In this document: one piece after another, positions 38,542 to 49,456 of the stretch | How the letters are laid out: every line of letters starts with the position of its first letter | Numbering within the stretch: the first letter of the stretch is position 1 | Assembly (NCBI GenBank): GCA_964596065.1 | Contig: CAZQSM010000001.1 | Coordinates: 124,001-188,000, forward strand | Direction: 5' to 3' | Length of the DNA stretch: 64,000 nt | From: SZUA-254 sp964596065 | GTDB lineage: Bacteria; Bacteroidota; Ignavibacteria; UBA10030; SZUA-254 | Made by a program: the position numbers and the translations under genes | Notes under the pieces: model-generated | What the model was told of the DNA's origin: nothing | Database searches by the model: none | Seen by the model: only the letters and a program-made list of their open reading frames with translations

Positions 38542-40812
38542 CTACTCCCGGATGGTCGATCGAAGTGATGATTCATACAGATCCGCCAGCTGTTTCACCG
38601 GCATCCCGATCAGGTCGTCGACAACAAATTCTCCGCTCCCCGTGACCTCCCCGATCCGTGTAACCGGGACATTCATCGTCCGGGTTAAATCCATGACAGG
38701 TTTGAGATTGGAGGGTTGGATGGAGATCACTACCCGAGACTGGTCCTCTCCAAAGAGGTAACGGTCCGGGGCAATCCCCGCCGGCAACTGGACATTCACC
38801 CCGAACGAATTTCCCTTTCGTTGGGCCGCGAGCAGCGACTCGATCAATGCAATACAGAGCCCTCCTTCACTGCAATCGTGGGCCGACCTGACCAGTTTCC
38901 CGCCGATAAGCGCCAGGACGACATCCTGGAGCCTTTTTTCAACCTGCATGTCGATCGATGGGACGGCTCCACCAACGGTCTTGTGGATGACCGAGAGGTA
39001 CTCCGACCCCCCGATCTGCCCCTTTGTCGAACCGAGGATGAGCACAATATCCCCGGCAGCCTTGAAATCCCCGGTCATCGTGGAATCGAGCGAATCTGCC
39101 TCGCCCACCATCCCGATCACCGGCGTCGGATAGACCGCTCCGTCAGGGTTTTCATTGTAAAAACTGACATTACCGCCTGTTACCGGGGTGCCGAGAACCG
39201 TACAGGCGGCGGCAATCCCCCTGATGGCCTCCGAGAACTGCCAGTAGATCTCAGGCTTGTACGGATTGCCGAAATTCAGGCAGTTGGTCACCCCAAGCGG
39301 CCTCGTCCCGACGACCACGAGGTTTCTGGCGCACTCCGCGACGGCGATCATGGCACCCTGGTATGGGTCGAGATATACATACCGGGAGTTACAGTCGGTC
39401 TTCATACCGAGGACGGTACCTGTTTCTTTCAGTCGGATGATCGCTGCGTCGAGATAACAATCACTTACCGTGTTCGTTCGAACCATAGAATCGTATTGGG
39501 CGGTCACCCAACCGCGGGAACAGATGTTCGGCGATGCGAGCAGTTCAGCCACCGCACGCTCATAATCATCCGGTTCATCGAAGCCCGACAGGTCCATTTC
39601 CCGCATCGTCCTGAAATACGCGGGTTCCTTCCGTTCCCGGATATAGACGGGCGCCCCGCCGCCCAGGACGAGGCTTTCCGGCGGCACCTCCCCTACCCGT
39701 TCCTCCCCCCTGCGAATCCTCACGAGTTTTTCCACGGTGACGCGGCCGATGATCTCGCACTGCAGGTCCCATTTACCGAACACGTTCCGAACCTCCTCCT
39801 CATGCTCGGGTCTGACCACCACGAGCATCCGCTCCTGCGATTCAGAGAGGAGGATTTCGAACGGGGCCATCCCGGTTTCCCTCAATGGGACCCGCCCGAG
39901 GTCCAGGTCGATTCCGGTTTCCCCCTTGGCGCTCATTTCGCAGGTCGAGCAGGTGATGCCAGCGGCCCCCATGTCCTGCATCCCGACGATGAGTCCGCCC
40001 CGGATCGCCTCCAGGGTCGCCTCGAGGAGGAGTTTTTCGGTGAACGGGTCCCCCACCTGCACCGACGGCCGCTTGCTCTCTGATGCTTCGGAGATCTCCT
40101 CGGAGGCGAATGTCGCGCCGTGGATGCCGTCCCGGCCGGTGGAGGAACCGACGATCATCACCAGGTTCCCCGGGCCGCTGGCGATCGCCCTGACGACCCG
40201 ATCGTGACGGACGATTCCGACCGCCATCGCGTTGACGAGGGGGTTTTCGTTGTAACTCGGGTCAAAATAGATCTCGCCTCCGACGGTGGGCACGCCGAAA
40301 CTGTTCCCGTAATCGCCGATCCCTCTGACCACCCCGCGGAGGAGGAACCTCGTCCTTGCGTTCGCCGGGTCCCCGAACCGCAGCGAGTTCAGCGCGGCAA
40401 CGGGCCGGGCGCCCATCGTGAAGATGTCCCGGAGGATTCCCCCCACCCCGGTGGCCGCCCCCTGGTAGGGTTCGACCGCGGAGGGATGGTTATGGCTCTC
40501 AATTTTGAACGCGACGGCGTACCCTCCGCCGATATCCACGAGCCCGGCGTTTTCTTCTCCCGCCTTCGCGAGCAGGCGCGGGCCATTTCTCGGAAGCTTT
40601 TTTATTTCCGCGATCGAGTTTTTATAGCTGCAATGCTCGCTCCACATCACGCTGTACATGCTGAGCTCGGAATAATTCGGCTCGCGTCCGAGGACCGCGC
40701 AGATCTTCCCGTATTCATCACTCGTCAAGCCGACGGCGAGGGCCGCGTCGGGCCCGGCCGGCGGCTGATGCGGGTCGGCATTGGTCGTCTGTTCCATGTC
40801 AGGGTATCCCAT
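38542..40812 (-). CDS. purL: Phosphoribosylformylglycinamidine synthase subunit PurL
   Basis: 756 residues; small-type PurL, which needs separate PurS and PurQ partners (not in the window). It uses ATP and glutamine-derived ammonia to convert FGAR to FGAM in purine synthesis. SMYSVMWSEHCSYKNS (about 52-67), FKIESHNHPSAVEPYQGAATGVGG (about 106-129) and GDPFTEKLLLEA are diagnostic. Last gene of the minus-strand operon starting near 46874. Met at 40812 or 40797 could be the start; the first overlaps the biotin carrier gene by 14 bases. Confidence 0.95.
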   Translation of the reverse strand: MGYPDMEQTTNADPHQPPAGPDAALAVGLTSDEYGKICAVLGREPNYSELSMYSVMWSEHCSYKNSIAEIKKLPRNGPRLLAKAGEENAGLVDIGGGYAVAFKIESHNHPSAVEPYQGAATGVGGILRDIFTMGARPVAALNSLRFGDPANARTRFLLRGVVRGIGDYGNSFGVPTVGGEIYFDPSYNENPLVNAMAVGIVRHDRVVRAIASGPGNLVMIVGSSTGRDGIHGATFASEEISEASESKRPSVQVGDPFTEKLLLEATLEAIRGGLIVGMQDMGAAGITCSTCEMSAKGETGIDLDLGRVPLRETGMAPFEILLSESQERMLVVVRPEHEEEVRNVFGKWDLQCEIIGRVTVEKLVRIRRGEERVGEVPPESLVLGGGAPVYIRERKEPAYFRTMREMDLSGFDEPDDYERAVAELLASPNICSRGWVTAQYDSMVRTNTVSDCYLDAAIIRLKETGTVLGMKTDCNSRYVYLDPYQGAMIAVAECARNLVVVGTRPLGVTNCLNFGNPYKPEIYWQFSEAIRGIAAACTVLGTPVTGGNVSFYNENPDGAVYPTPVIGMVGEADSLDSTMTGDFKAAGDIVLILGSTKGQIGGSEYLSVIHKTVGGAVPSIDMQVEKRLQDVVLALIGGKLVRSAHDCSEGGLCIALIESLLAAQRKGNSFGVNVQLPAGIAPDRYLFGEDQSRVVISIQPSNLKPVMDLTRTMNVPVTRIGEVTGSGEFVVDDLIGMPVKQLADLYESSLRSTIRE

Positions 40813-41320
40813 ACAGGTTGATGTGAATCAGTTCCTGGTCTTTTTCGACGCTGATCCCGGGAGTCAGCAGACATTTCCCCACGATCCCGTCCATCGGGGC
40901 TGCGATCTCGTTTTCCATTTTCATTGCCTCGAGCGTGAGGAGGCGCTGCCCCTTCGTCACCCGGTCCCCCGTCCGGACGGCGACGTCCCGCACGAGTCCC
41001 GGCATCGGGGCGCGCACGGAGCAACCGTCGGCGACGTGCTCCGCGGCCCGCACGAATTGCCAGAGCCCGATGAACCGGGAATCCTCGAGGTCGACCACCA
41101 CGCGATACCGGCCAATCCAGAATTCCCGGGTGCCGTCCGGGAGCGACCTGGAGAGGATCCGTCGGGACCTGCCCTTGTGATCGATGTCGAACAGCGTCGT
41201 CCCGCCGCCCGACCGGCGAATCGTCACCCGCGTTCCGCCCGTATCACCGGTCGGACGGACGTCCTCCTCCCGGATTTCGCGCTGCCCCGTGCCGATGGTG
41301 GCGATGAAGGTGCGGGGCAT
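40799..41320 (-). CDS. Biotin carboxyl carrier protein
   Basis: 173 residues. C-terminal biotinyl domain (about 100-170) with the biotin Lys in E-A-M-K-M-E-N, preceded by PMPGLV. The N-terminal 95 residues form a beta-rich domain (REFWIGRYRVVVDLED) comparable to the linker domain of acyl-CoA carboxylase alpha chains. It is 3 bases downstream of the biotin carboxylase gene, so the two are a split alpha chain. No carboxyltransferase gene is in the window. Confidence 0.85.
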   Translation of the reverse strand: MPRTFIATIGTGQREIREEDVRPTGDTGGTRVTIRRSGGGTTLFDIDHKGRSRRILSRSLPDGTREFWIGRYRVVVDLEDSRFIGLWQFVRAAEHVADGCSVRAPMPGLVRDVAVRTGDRVTKGQRLLTLEAMKMENEIAAPMDGIVGKCLLTPGISVEKDQELIHINLYGIP

Positions 41321-41323
41321 CGG

Positions 41324-42819
<1,496 letters not shown>

Positions 42820-42823
<4 letters not shown>

Positions 42824-45165
42824 ACGTTAAGAATGGCTATCGTCACTCCCCCCCCTCCCTCGTTCCACTCCCCGAGTTGATAGGAGGTGACGTTTTTATT
42901 CTTTGAAAGGTAGTCTGCGACCCGCTTCCGGAGCTCCCCTGTTCCCTTGCCATGGATAATCCTCACCCGCCGGAGCCGGAACAGCATCGACTTGTCGATG
43001 AACTTGTCGAGCAGATCGATCGATTCATCACCATACCGGCCGCGTAAATCTATTTCATTTTTTACATCAGAAAAATCAATGAAGTCATTTTGTTTGAATA
43101 ATACCAGCGGTTTTTCTCTTGTTATTTCAAGATCGCGTATGGCGACGATAACCCGTTTCCCCGCGGTGGTGATCGCGGCCTTTTTGGCGTCGATGACGTC
43201 GATAACTTCCCCGACGGTTTCGGTACCTCGTATCCGTACCAATTGGCCAGGCTCGAGGTTTTCAACGATCGGATACGGATCCGGGTTTTCCGACCCGGTT
43301 CGGGACTTCTCCATCGCGGTGATCTCACTTTTCACCTTCCGGACGACCTCGGCCCCAGCCCCGCTCTCCCTGAGCTCTTTTACTAAATTTTCAATGTTCC
43401 GCCTGATCCCCTCGACCATCTCTCTCGCGTCTGATTCAGCGCGTGAGCGAATCACCTTAACTTCCTTCTTGACTTCGCGTAATTTGCCTTCGTACAACCG
43501 GATTATATCTGCTGATTGGCGCTCCCTCTCCTCCGCGGATATGAGGGACATTTCCAGTCGATTGGTTTTTTCCTCAAGCCGGGTCAGGTATTCTGACAAT
43601 TTGACACTATCCTTTCCCGCAAGGTCCGAGGCACGTCTAAGAACGTCGGCGGGAAAATCCATATTCCTGGCGATTTCGAGCGCGTAGCTGTTTCCCGGCC
43701 GGCCGACCGCCAGCCGGTAATTCGGGACAAGCGTACTCGAATCGAACCCCATTCCCGCGTTTTCCATCCGTTCGTTCTCGAATCCGGCAGATTTGAAAGC
43801 GCTATGGTGTGAGGTAACGATCGTGAGGGCATCCACTGTGACGAGGTGTTCGAGGACGGCGAGACCCAGGGCAGCCCCCAGGACCGGGTCGGTACCGTTA
43901 CCGATCTCGTCGATCAGGATGAGGCTCCCCGACGAGGCGTTCTCAACGATCAGTTTCAGGTTCTTGAGATGGGAGCTGAAGGTGCTCAGGTCGTTCTCGA
44001 TCGACTGGTCGTCCCCCATTTCGACAAAGATCTCGGAGAAAATGCAAATTTCAGAGTCGGGCGAAGCCGGGATGTGGCACCCCGATTGGGTCATGACGGC
44101 GAGCAATCCGACGGTCTTCATCGCCACCGATTTTCCACCCGCGTTGGGCCCCGAGATGATGAGTGTGTTGAACTCCCCCCCTACGTCGATATCGAGGGGG
44201 GAGATGTCCTTCCGTTGATGTTTGGAGAGGAGTATCGGATGGATCGCCCCGGTCAGCCTTAACCGGCGGCCGGCCGAAAGCCGGGGTTCCGCTCCGCCGA
44301 TCTCGCGACTGTACGCGGCTTTCGCGTTGAGGAAATCGATCCTCGCGATGATGCCGATGTTCCTCAGCAGGTCCGGGACGGCCCCCCGGACCAGGGATGT
44401 CAGCTGTTTCAGGATCTTCTCGATTTCCTGAAGTTCCTGGCTTTCGAGGGTCCTCAATTCATTGTTCATGTCGAGCGTCTGTGTCGGCTCGATGAATGCG
44501 GTGGCGCCGCTGGCTGAGATGCTATGGATGAAACCGGGCACCTGGTGTTTGAACTCCGCGCGCACGGGTATGACCAGCCGGCCTCCACGCGTGGTGACCA
44601 GCTCCTCCTGCGTCACCCCTTTTTTCGCAAGGGAAGAGAGTATCGTGTCCATCTGTTTGCGTAGCGCCTCCGCCTTCCGACCCTGGGCCTTCCTCAGCGA
44701 TGCCAGCGCCGGACTGGCGCCGTCCGAGACCCTCCCGTCGGGTTCGATCGCGGCCAGGATCTTGTGTTCGAGTTCCTTATCGGCGGTCAACGGCGCGCAA
44801 AGGGCTGAGAGCCCCGGCACCCCGGCCCCGTGTTTCACAAAATACGACCTGAGTTCCCTGGAGTTCGCGGCCAGATGGGCGATGTGGAAGAGGTCCGCGG
44901 CGGGCAGGACGAAATCGACGATGGTCGCGCGCTGAAGCGCCGTCCGGACGTCAGCAAGGCCGCGGAGAGGCACGGGAGCCGCCTCCTCCAGCAGGCGTTT
45001 CATTTCCGAGGTGAGGCGGAGCTCCGCGCTGATCCACGCCGCGTCCGTCCGCGGACCGAGCGCCCGGACGTGCTCCTCCGCCATCGGTGTCTGGAGCAGA
45101 CCGGCTACACGCTGCCTGACTTTTTCGAATTCGATTTTTGTGAATGAGGAGAGAAACTCTCTCAT
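42820..45165 (-). CDS. mutS2: Endonuclease MutS2
   Basis: 781 residues. The MutS core ATPase has Walker A SGPNAGGKSVAMKT (about 334-347) and ESLILIDEIGNGTDP-like Walker B (LILIDEIGNGTDP), followed by a long coiled coil (about 505-605). The C-terminal Smr nuclease domain contains DLRGRYGDESIDLLD and VRIIHGKGTGELR. MutS2 suppresses recombination or splits collided ribosomes. It lacks the mismatch-recognition domain of MutS, as expected. Confidence 0.95.
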
Positions 45166-45175
45166 GGGGCGGACG

Positions 45176-45709
45176 CTACCTCGGGAGGGTGAAGTTCCCG
45201 AACCTCGTCTTCATTTCGTCGACAAACACCCTGCTCGATTCCATCCACGACAGGGAATAATCGAAGACATCCGGGGCCACGGTGATCAGGGAATAATAAA
45301 ACGCCGATTCCCTCCTGGTCCGGTCATCCGGCTTGTTGAAGACGGAGAGGGCGAGCAGCAGGAGGCTGGCGAGCACCAGGCCCTCGGCGAAACCGAAGAT
45401 ACCCCCCGCGATCCTCGATTTCGGTGAGAGGGTCTCCCCGCTCGACCGCCCGAACCATCGATACCCCAGGTTCACCGCCACGACGACGGTGGTAAAAATG
45501 GCGGCGTACCCGATGATATGGGCGGTGTCGCTCCCCATGTCGAGCCACGACATCAGCGATTGCGCGGCCACACCCATGTATTTCGTGGCAAGGACGAATC
45601 CCGTCCAGAAGCCGAGGACGCCGAAGACTTTCTTGAAAAAACCGTCCTTCACGCCGAGCAGTGTCGAGGCGATCAGCAAGAGGATGATCAGGAGATCAAG
45701 CACGACCAT
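45176..45709 (-). CDS. CvpA-family membrane protein
   Basis: 177 residues with four hydrophobic segments (about 3-17, 27-45, 63-82, 105-124). The opening VVLDLLIILLLIASTLLGVKDGFFKKVFGVLGFWTGFVLA is the CvpA pattern. CvpA proteins sit in the inner membrane and affect envelope integrity and colicin V production. It lies between yqeY (14-base overlap) and mutS2 (10-base gap); cvpA next to mutS2 is a common bacterial pairing. Confidence 0.88.
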   Translation of the reverse strand: MVVLDLLIILLLIASTLLGVKDGFFKKVFGVLGFWTGFVLATKYMGVAAQSLMSWLDMGSDTAHIIGYAAIFTTVVVAVNLGYRWFGRSSGETLSPKSRIAGGIFGFAEGLVLASLLLLALSVFNKPDDRTRRESAFYYSLITVAPDVFDYSLSWMESSRVFVDEMKTRFGNFTLPR

Positions 45710-46163
45710 GGGCGGGTCCCTCCAGGAGTAGTTTCACCGTTGACTGAACGAGTTTTCCGTCGATTTTTCCCTTGACTTCCTTCATAACCAGCGGCATGAC
45801 CCTGCCGAAGTCATTCGGTCCGGCCGCCCCGGTGGCGGCGATCACGCGGGCCACGATCGTGCGGAGCTCCGCTTCCGAGAGCGGTTGGGGAAGGTACTCC
45901 TGGATGATCAGCAGTTCCGCCTCCTCTGATGAGGAGAGATCGCCCCTCCCCTGCTTCGCAAAAATATCCGCGGCCTCCCTCCTCTTCTTGGCGGCCTGCA
46001 TCAGCACCGCCAGCTCGTCCTCGACGGTGAGTTCTGCCGGGCGCCTTTCCACGATTTTTTCCTTCAGCGCGGAGAGGATCGTCCGGAGCGTTTCCAGGCG
46101 AAGCTGCTGGCGGGCCTTCATCGCCTTCGTGATGTCGGCGGAGATCCGGTCGCTAAGGGGCAT
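45696..46163 (-). CDS. yqeY: GatB/YqeY domain protein
   Basis: 155 residues: the free-standing YqeY domain also found as the tail of the GatB amidotransferase. LSDRISADITKAMKARQQLRLETLRTILSALK at the start and IQEYLPQPLSE..L then NDFGRVMPLVMKEVKGKIDGK at the end are typical. Its role may be tRNA-related; the biochemical function is not established. Confidence 0.9.
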   Translation of the reverse strand: MPLSDRISADITKAMKARQQLRLETLRTILSALKEKIVERRPAELTVEDELAVLMQAAKKRREAADIFAKQGRGDLSSSEEAELLIIQEYLPQPLSEAELRTIVARVIAATGAAGPNDFGRVMPLVMKEVKGKIDGKLVQSTVKLLLEGPAHGRA

Positions 46164-46169
46164 CGTCGC

Positions 46170-46874
46170 TTATATTCCTCCGAAAATTGGTATGACCGCC
46201 CCGTTGATCGCCGAGGATTCGGGGCGGCAGAGGTGGACCATCTCAGCGGCGATCACCTCCGGGGCCACCCAGGCCGAATGGTCCTCCCCGGGCATCGATT
46301 TCCTGTTGTCGGGCGTATCGATGATGCTCGGGGCGATGGCGTTGGCCGTTATCCCGGTTCCCCGTAATTCATCTCCCAGGAGCGCCGTCAGCGTGGCCAC
46401 CGCCCCCTTGGAGACGGCGTAGGCGGTCCTCCCAAGGCTCGGACGGAACGCGGTCTGGGCGGTAACATTGATGATCCTCCCAAAACCCGCCAGGCCCTTC
46501 TGGCGGAGAAAGGCCCTGCTGCAGAGAAAGACGGAGAACAGGTTGATTTCGATCATCCTGCGCCAGTCGTCAGGGGCGGTGCGGGCCAGGGTGCCAGTCG
46601 CGGCGAACCCGCCCACGGTGTTGATCAACACGTCGATCCTCTTCGCCTCCCTGATAATCGTCCTGAAGAGCCGGTCCACACTCTTTTCGTCGGTCACGTC
46701 GGCTCCCAGGGCCGCGGGAAACCGGGTGATCCTGGGCGCCGGAGATGCGTTCGCAGACGACGCCCGGGTGGTGTAAAAAACCCGCGCTCCCTCCCTCCGG
46801 AACCTCCTCACGATGACCTTCCCCAACGCGCCCGTCCCGCCGGTGACGAGCACAACTTTACCGCGCATCGGCAT
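46170..46874 (-). CDS. Short-chain dehydrogenase/reductase
   Basis: 234 residues from MPMRGKVVLVTGGTGALGK. NADP-binding TGGTGALG (about 11-18), NTVGG (about 85) and catalytic Y-A-V-S-K (about 155-159) with a Ser upstream. The substrate is unknown. First gene of the seven-gene minus operon. A longer frame to 47042 is rejected because the promoter at 46894-46923 would lie inside it. Confidence 0.85.
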   Translation of the reverse strand: MPMRGKVVLVTGGTGALGKVIVRRFRREGARVFYTTRASSANASPAPRITRFPAALGADVTDEKSVDRLFRTIIREAKRIDVLINTVGGFAATGTLARTAPDDWRRMIEINLFSVFLCSRAFLRQKGLAGFGRIINVTAQTAFRPSLGRTAYAVSKGAVATLTALLGDELRGTGITANAIAPSIIDTPDNRKSMPGEDHSAWVAPEVIAAEMVHLCRPESSAINGAVIPIFGGI

Positions 46875-46893
46875 CAGACATGAAAAAGTGAAT

Positions 46894-46923
46894 GAATATA
46901 TCACTTTACGGCGCAACATACAA
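46894..46923 (-). promoter_or_regulatory. Promoter of the SDR-yqeY-cvpA-mutS2-accC-BCCP-purL operon
   Basis: Minus strand: TTG (46923-46921), exactly 20 bases, then TATATTC (46900-46894). It is divergent from the promoter at 46978. Confidence 0.7.
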
Positions 46924-46977
46924 TTCCGGGCGGGTCCGAGGGTGCCGGGGACCGCCAGGAGTGATCGCGTCCGATCC

Positions 46978-47009
46978 TTGCTCATCGATCGGGAATTTAC
47001 TACATTTTG
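46978..47009 (+). promoter_or_regulatory. Promoter of the metal-uptake locus
   Basis: TTG (46978-46980), exactly 20 bases, then TACATTTTG (47001-47009), very close to the Bacteroidota consensus. ATG codons at 47012 and 47015 follow within a few bases. Confidence 0.7.
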
Positions 47010-47011
47010 AA

Positions 47012-47359
47012 ATGATGCGTCTCCCGGGAATAGCGGCCACAATAGTCCTGATCGGACTTTTCTCGATTATATTACCGCTATCGGCCGCCAGGCATTTACA
47101 CCAGTTCCCGGGACATGCGTCCACCCCTTCGCAGGAATCCCTCACCACTGAGATGACATCCCCCGGGGGTCCGGAGACACGGGAGTGCGACAGCTGCACA
47201 CGCCCGCTGGTTCTGCTGCCTGTCGCGACATCACAATGCTCTTTTCTCCTTCCGGCGCGGGAAGATATCCGTAGTGATGACCATCGTTTATCGCCCCCTT
47301 CTCCACGTTTTTCGAGGCTAAAGGACCGCTCCCCTCCCCTCACCCCACCTTTCATCTGA
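47012..47359 (+). CDS. Small secreted His/Cys protein at the head of the metal-uptake locus
   Basis: 115 residues. Hydrophobic N-terminus (about 5-24), then H-L-H-Q-F-P-G-H, E-C-D-S-C and S-Q-C, and a Pro/Ser/Arg-rich end. I recognise no family. It has the same general plan as the Cys-rich protein at 21290-21700: short, exported, with cysteines and placed first at a metal transport operon. The ATG is so close to the promoter that the mRNA would be leaderless. Coding status is moderately supported by position and the signal-like start only. Confidence 0.5.
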   Translation: MMRLPGIAATIVLIGLFSIILPLSAARHLHQFPGHASTPSQESLTTEMTSPGGPETRECDSCTRPLVLLPVATSQCSFLLPAREDIRSDDHRLSPPSPRFSRLKDRSPPLTPPFI

Positions 47360-47423
47360 ACATCCGATATCAGCCCCGGAACAATCCGGTCGCTGTCATT
47401 TTCAGATCCAGGAAAGGCGGTTT

Positions 47424-48473
47424 ATGCGGGCAGTCAAGTTATTCTTGCTTCTGTTTCTTCCGATCGCTGCGATCGGCCAATCCGGCCCGGTTTCACGGTC
47501 GGGGATGAATCCAAACATCAGCCTGATCGGCGATCTCCGTGGGAACTTCGCCGATCTGCATCAACGGAAATTCAATTTTGGCTTCGAGGAGGCGGAACTC
47601 ACCCTCTATTCCTCCATCGACCCCTACGCGAGGGCGGACGTCTTCCTCTCTTACGCCCTGAATGCCGATGGAGAATATGATGCTTCCCTCGAGGAAGCGT
47701 ACGTCAGCACCCTCTCGCTGCCTCTCGACCTGAAAATACGGGCGGGCCGGTTCCGGCTCTCTCTCGGCCGGTTGAATGCCGTCCATCCGCACGCGCTCCC
47801 GTTTACCGATCTGCCGGCTCTCAACGCGAACTACCTCGGCGAGGAAGGGCTCGTCGACGACGCCGTTTCCGTCAGCTGGATCGTCCCGAACCCGTTCGAT
47901 TTTTACCAGGAATTCGTGCTGGAAGTCGGCAACGTTCCGGCTGAATCACCGCTGTTTCGTCGTCCGGAGGTGGCCAGGTACCTCTACCTCGCCCACCTGA
48001 AAAACTTCTGGGATCTGGACGAGAACACGACGCTGGAACTGGGATTTTCCGGCATCTCCGGCCCGAACGAGGATTTACGGAGCACGATCGTCGGCGCGGC
48101 CGACCTCACGCTCAAATGGAAACCCCTCAGGTTCAATACCTATCGTTCACTGACCTGGCAATCGGAACTCCTCCTGAGCAGGTACGGCATGGCGGATGGC
48201 GGCGACGTCTCCAGCTGGGGAATGTATTCCTACCTCACCTGGCAGGTTGCCCAGCGCTGGTTCCTGACCGGCCGGTTCGATTATGCGAATCACCCGCGGT
48301 CGGCCGGGACCGCAGACCGGGGCTATTCCGCGACGCTCGGCTGGTACGCCTCCGAATTTCAAAAAATCGAGATCGGCGCGAAACTCTCCGCGGGCAATAC
48401 TGTCCGGGGCCGGACCGAGGCGGTGCTGCGGTGGATCTTCGTGATCGGGGCGCACGGGGCCCACGCGTATTGA
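47424..48473 (+). CDS. Outer-membrane beta-barrel protein of the metal-uptake locus
   Basis: 349 residues with a signal peptide (about 1-19, ending A-I-G-Q). The rest alternates polar and hydrophobic residues in barrel-like strands (KFNFGFEEAELTLYSSI, DLKIRAGRFRLSLGRL, WFLTGRFDYANH) and opens with NPNISLIGDLRGNF, as in zinc-regulated porin-like proteins. The C-terminus is A-H-G-A-H-A-Y, with two His. It is probably a porin or receptor for the ZnuAB-like system 42 bases downstream. Transport substrate is inferred from context only. Confidence 0.72.
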   Translation: MRAVKLFLLLFLPIAAIGQSGPVSRSGMNPNISLIGDLRGNFADLHQRKFNFGFEEAELTLYSSIDPYARADVFLSYALNADGEYDASLEEAYVSTLSLPLDLKIRAGRFRLSLGRLNAVHPHALPFTDLPALNANYLGEEGLVDDAVSVSWIVPNPFDFYQEFVLEVGNVPAESPLFRRPEVARYLYLAHLKNFWDLDENTTLELGFSGISGPNEDLRSTIVGAADLTLKWKPLRFNTYRSLTWQSELLLSRYGMADGGDVSSWGMYSYLTWQVAQRWFLTGRFDYANHPRSAGTADRGYSATLGWYASEFQKIEIGAKLSAGNTVRGRTEAVLRWIFVIGAHGAHAY

Positions 48474-48515
48474 CGCACGGGAACAATTTCATCATCGCAG
48501 AGGAGTGAACAGTCA

Positions 48516-49442
48516 ATGAACATTCAACGCCTGAAGACGCTGGCCCTGATCGCGGTCATCGCGACGACAATAGGGACGGCTGGCGACAAGCTGACCGTGG
48601 TGGCATCGATCCCGACGCTCAAGAGCATCGCGGAACTGATCGGGGGGGACAGGGTCGAGGCCTCGTCCGTGGCCACGGGGTACCAGAACCCGCACTTCGT
48701 CGATCCGAAGCCGAGTTTCATTCGTAAACTGTCGAAGGCCGACATGTTCATCACGACCGGGCTCGATCTCGAAACCGGATGGGTACCCTCCCTCCTCCAG
48801 AGTTCGAGGAACGGGAAGATCCAGCCGGGCGGCGAGGGGTACGTCGACGCCTCGGCCGGCGTGGACCTCCTGCAGCTCCCCTCCTCGAGCGACCGGGCGC
48901 AGGGGGACATCCACGCGTACGGCAACCCGCACTACTGGATGGATCCGCTGCGGGGCAGGCAAATCGCGCGCAACATCTATGAGAAACTCATCGTCATCCG
49001 ACCCCAGGACCAGCCCTACTTCGCCGGGAACCTGAAGCGATTTGAATCGGAGATCGCATCGAGGAGCGCGACGTGGGAAAAGAAACTTGCCGGGCTGCGC
49101 GGCGTTCCGCTGATCGCCTATCACAACGAGTGGCCCTACCTTGAGGAACGCTTTGGTTTCACCATCGTCGATTTCCTGGAGCCGAAACCGGGGATTCCCC
49201 CGACCCCCGGCCAGTTGAGGAAGGTCATCTCGACGGTGAAGGCGATGTCGATCACCGTCATCATCACGTCACCCTATTTCACGCTCGACGCGGCAGAACT
49301 CGTCGCGCGTGAAACGGGTGTCCGGATCGCCGTCCTGGCGCCATCGGTCGAGGCGTTCGAAGGGATCGGGTCGTATTATGACCTGTTCGATTACAACGTG
49401 GATGTCCTGTCGAAGGCCGTCGCCCAAATACCCGCGCGCTGA
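48516..49442 (+). CDS. Metal ABC transporter substrate-binding protein (ZnuA/TroA-like)
   Basis: 308 residues, signal peptide to about residue 20, cluster A-I solute-binding fold. Probable metal ligands are the His in GYQNPHFVDPKPS, the His in GNPHYWMDP and the His in IAYHNEWPY, with a later acidic ligand. The His-rich loop of true zinc ZnuA is absent, so Zn, Mn or Fe all remain possible. The permease gene starts 14 bases after its stop. Confidence 0.9.
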   Translation: MNIQRLKTLALIAVIATTIGTAGDKLTVVASIPTLKSIAELIGGDRVEASSVATGYQNPHFVDPKPSFIRKLSKADMFITTGLDLETGWVPSLLQSSRNGKIQPGGEGYVDASAGVDLLQLPSSSDRAQGDIHAYGNPHYWMDPLRGRQIARNIYEKLIVIRPQDQPYFAGNLKRFESEIASRSATWEKKLAGLRGVPLIAYHNEWPYLEERFGFTIVDFLEPKPGIPPTPGQLRKVISTVKAMSITVIITSPYFTLDAAELVARETGVRIAVLAPSVEAFEGIGSYYDLFDYNVDVLSKAVAQIPAR

Positions 49443-49456
49443 ACACCGGAGGAATC

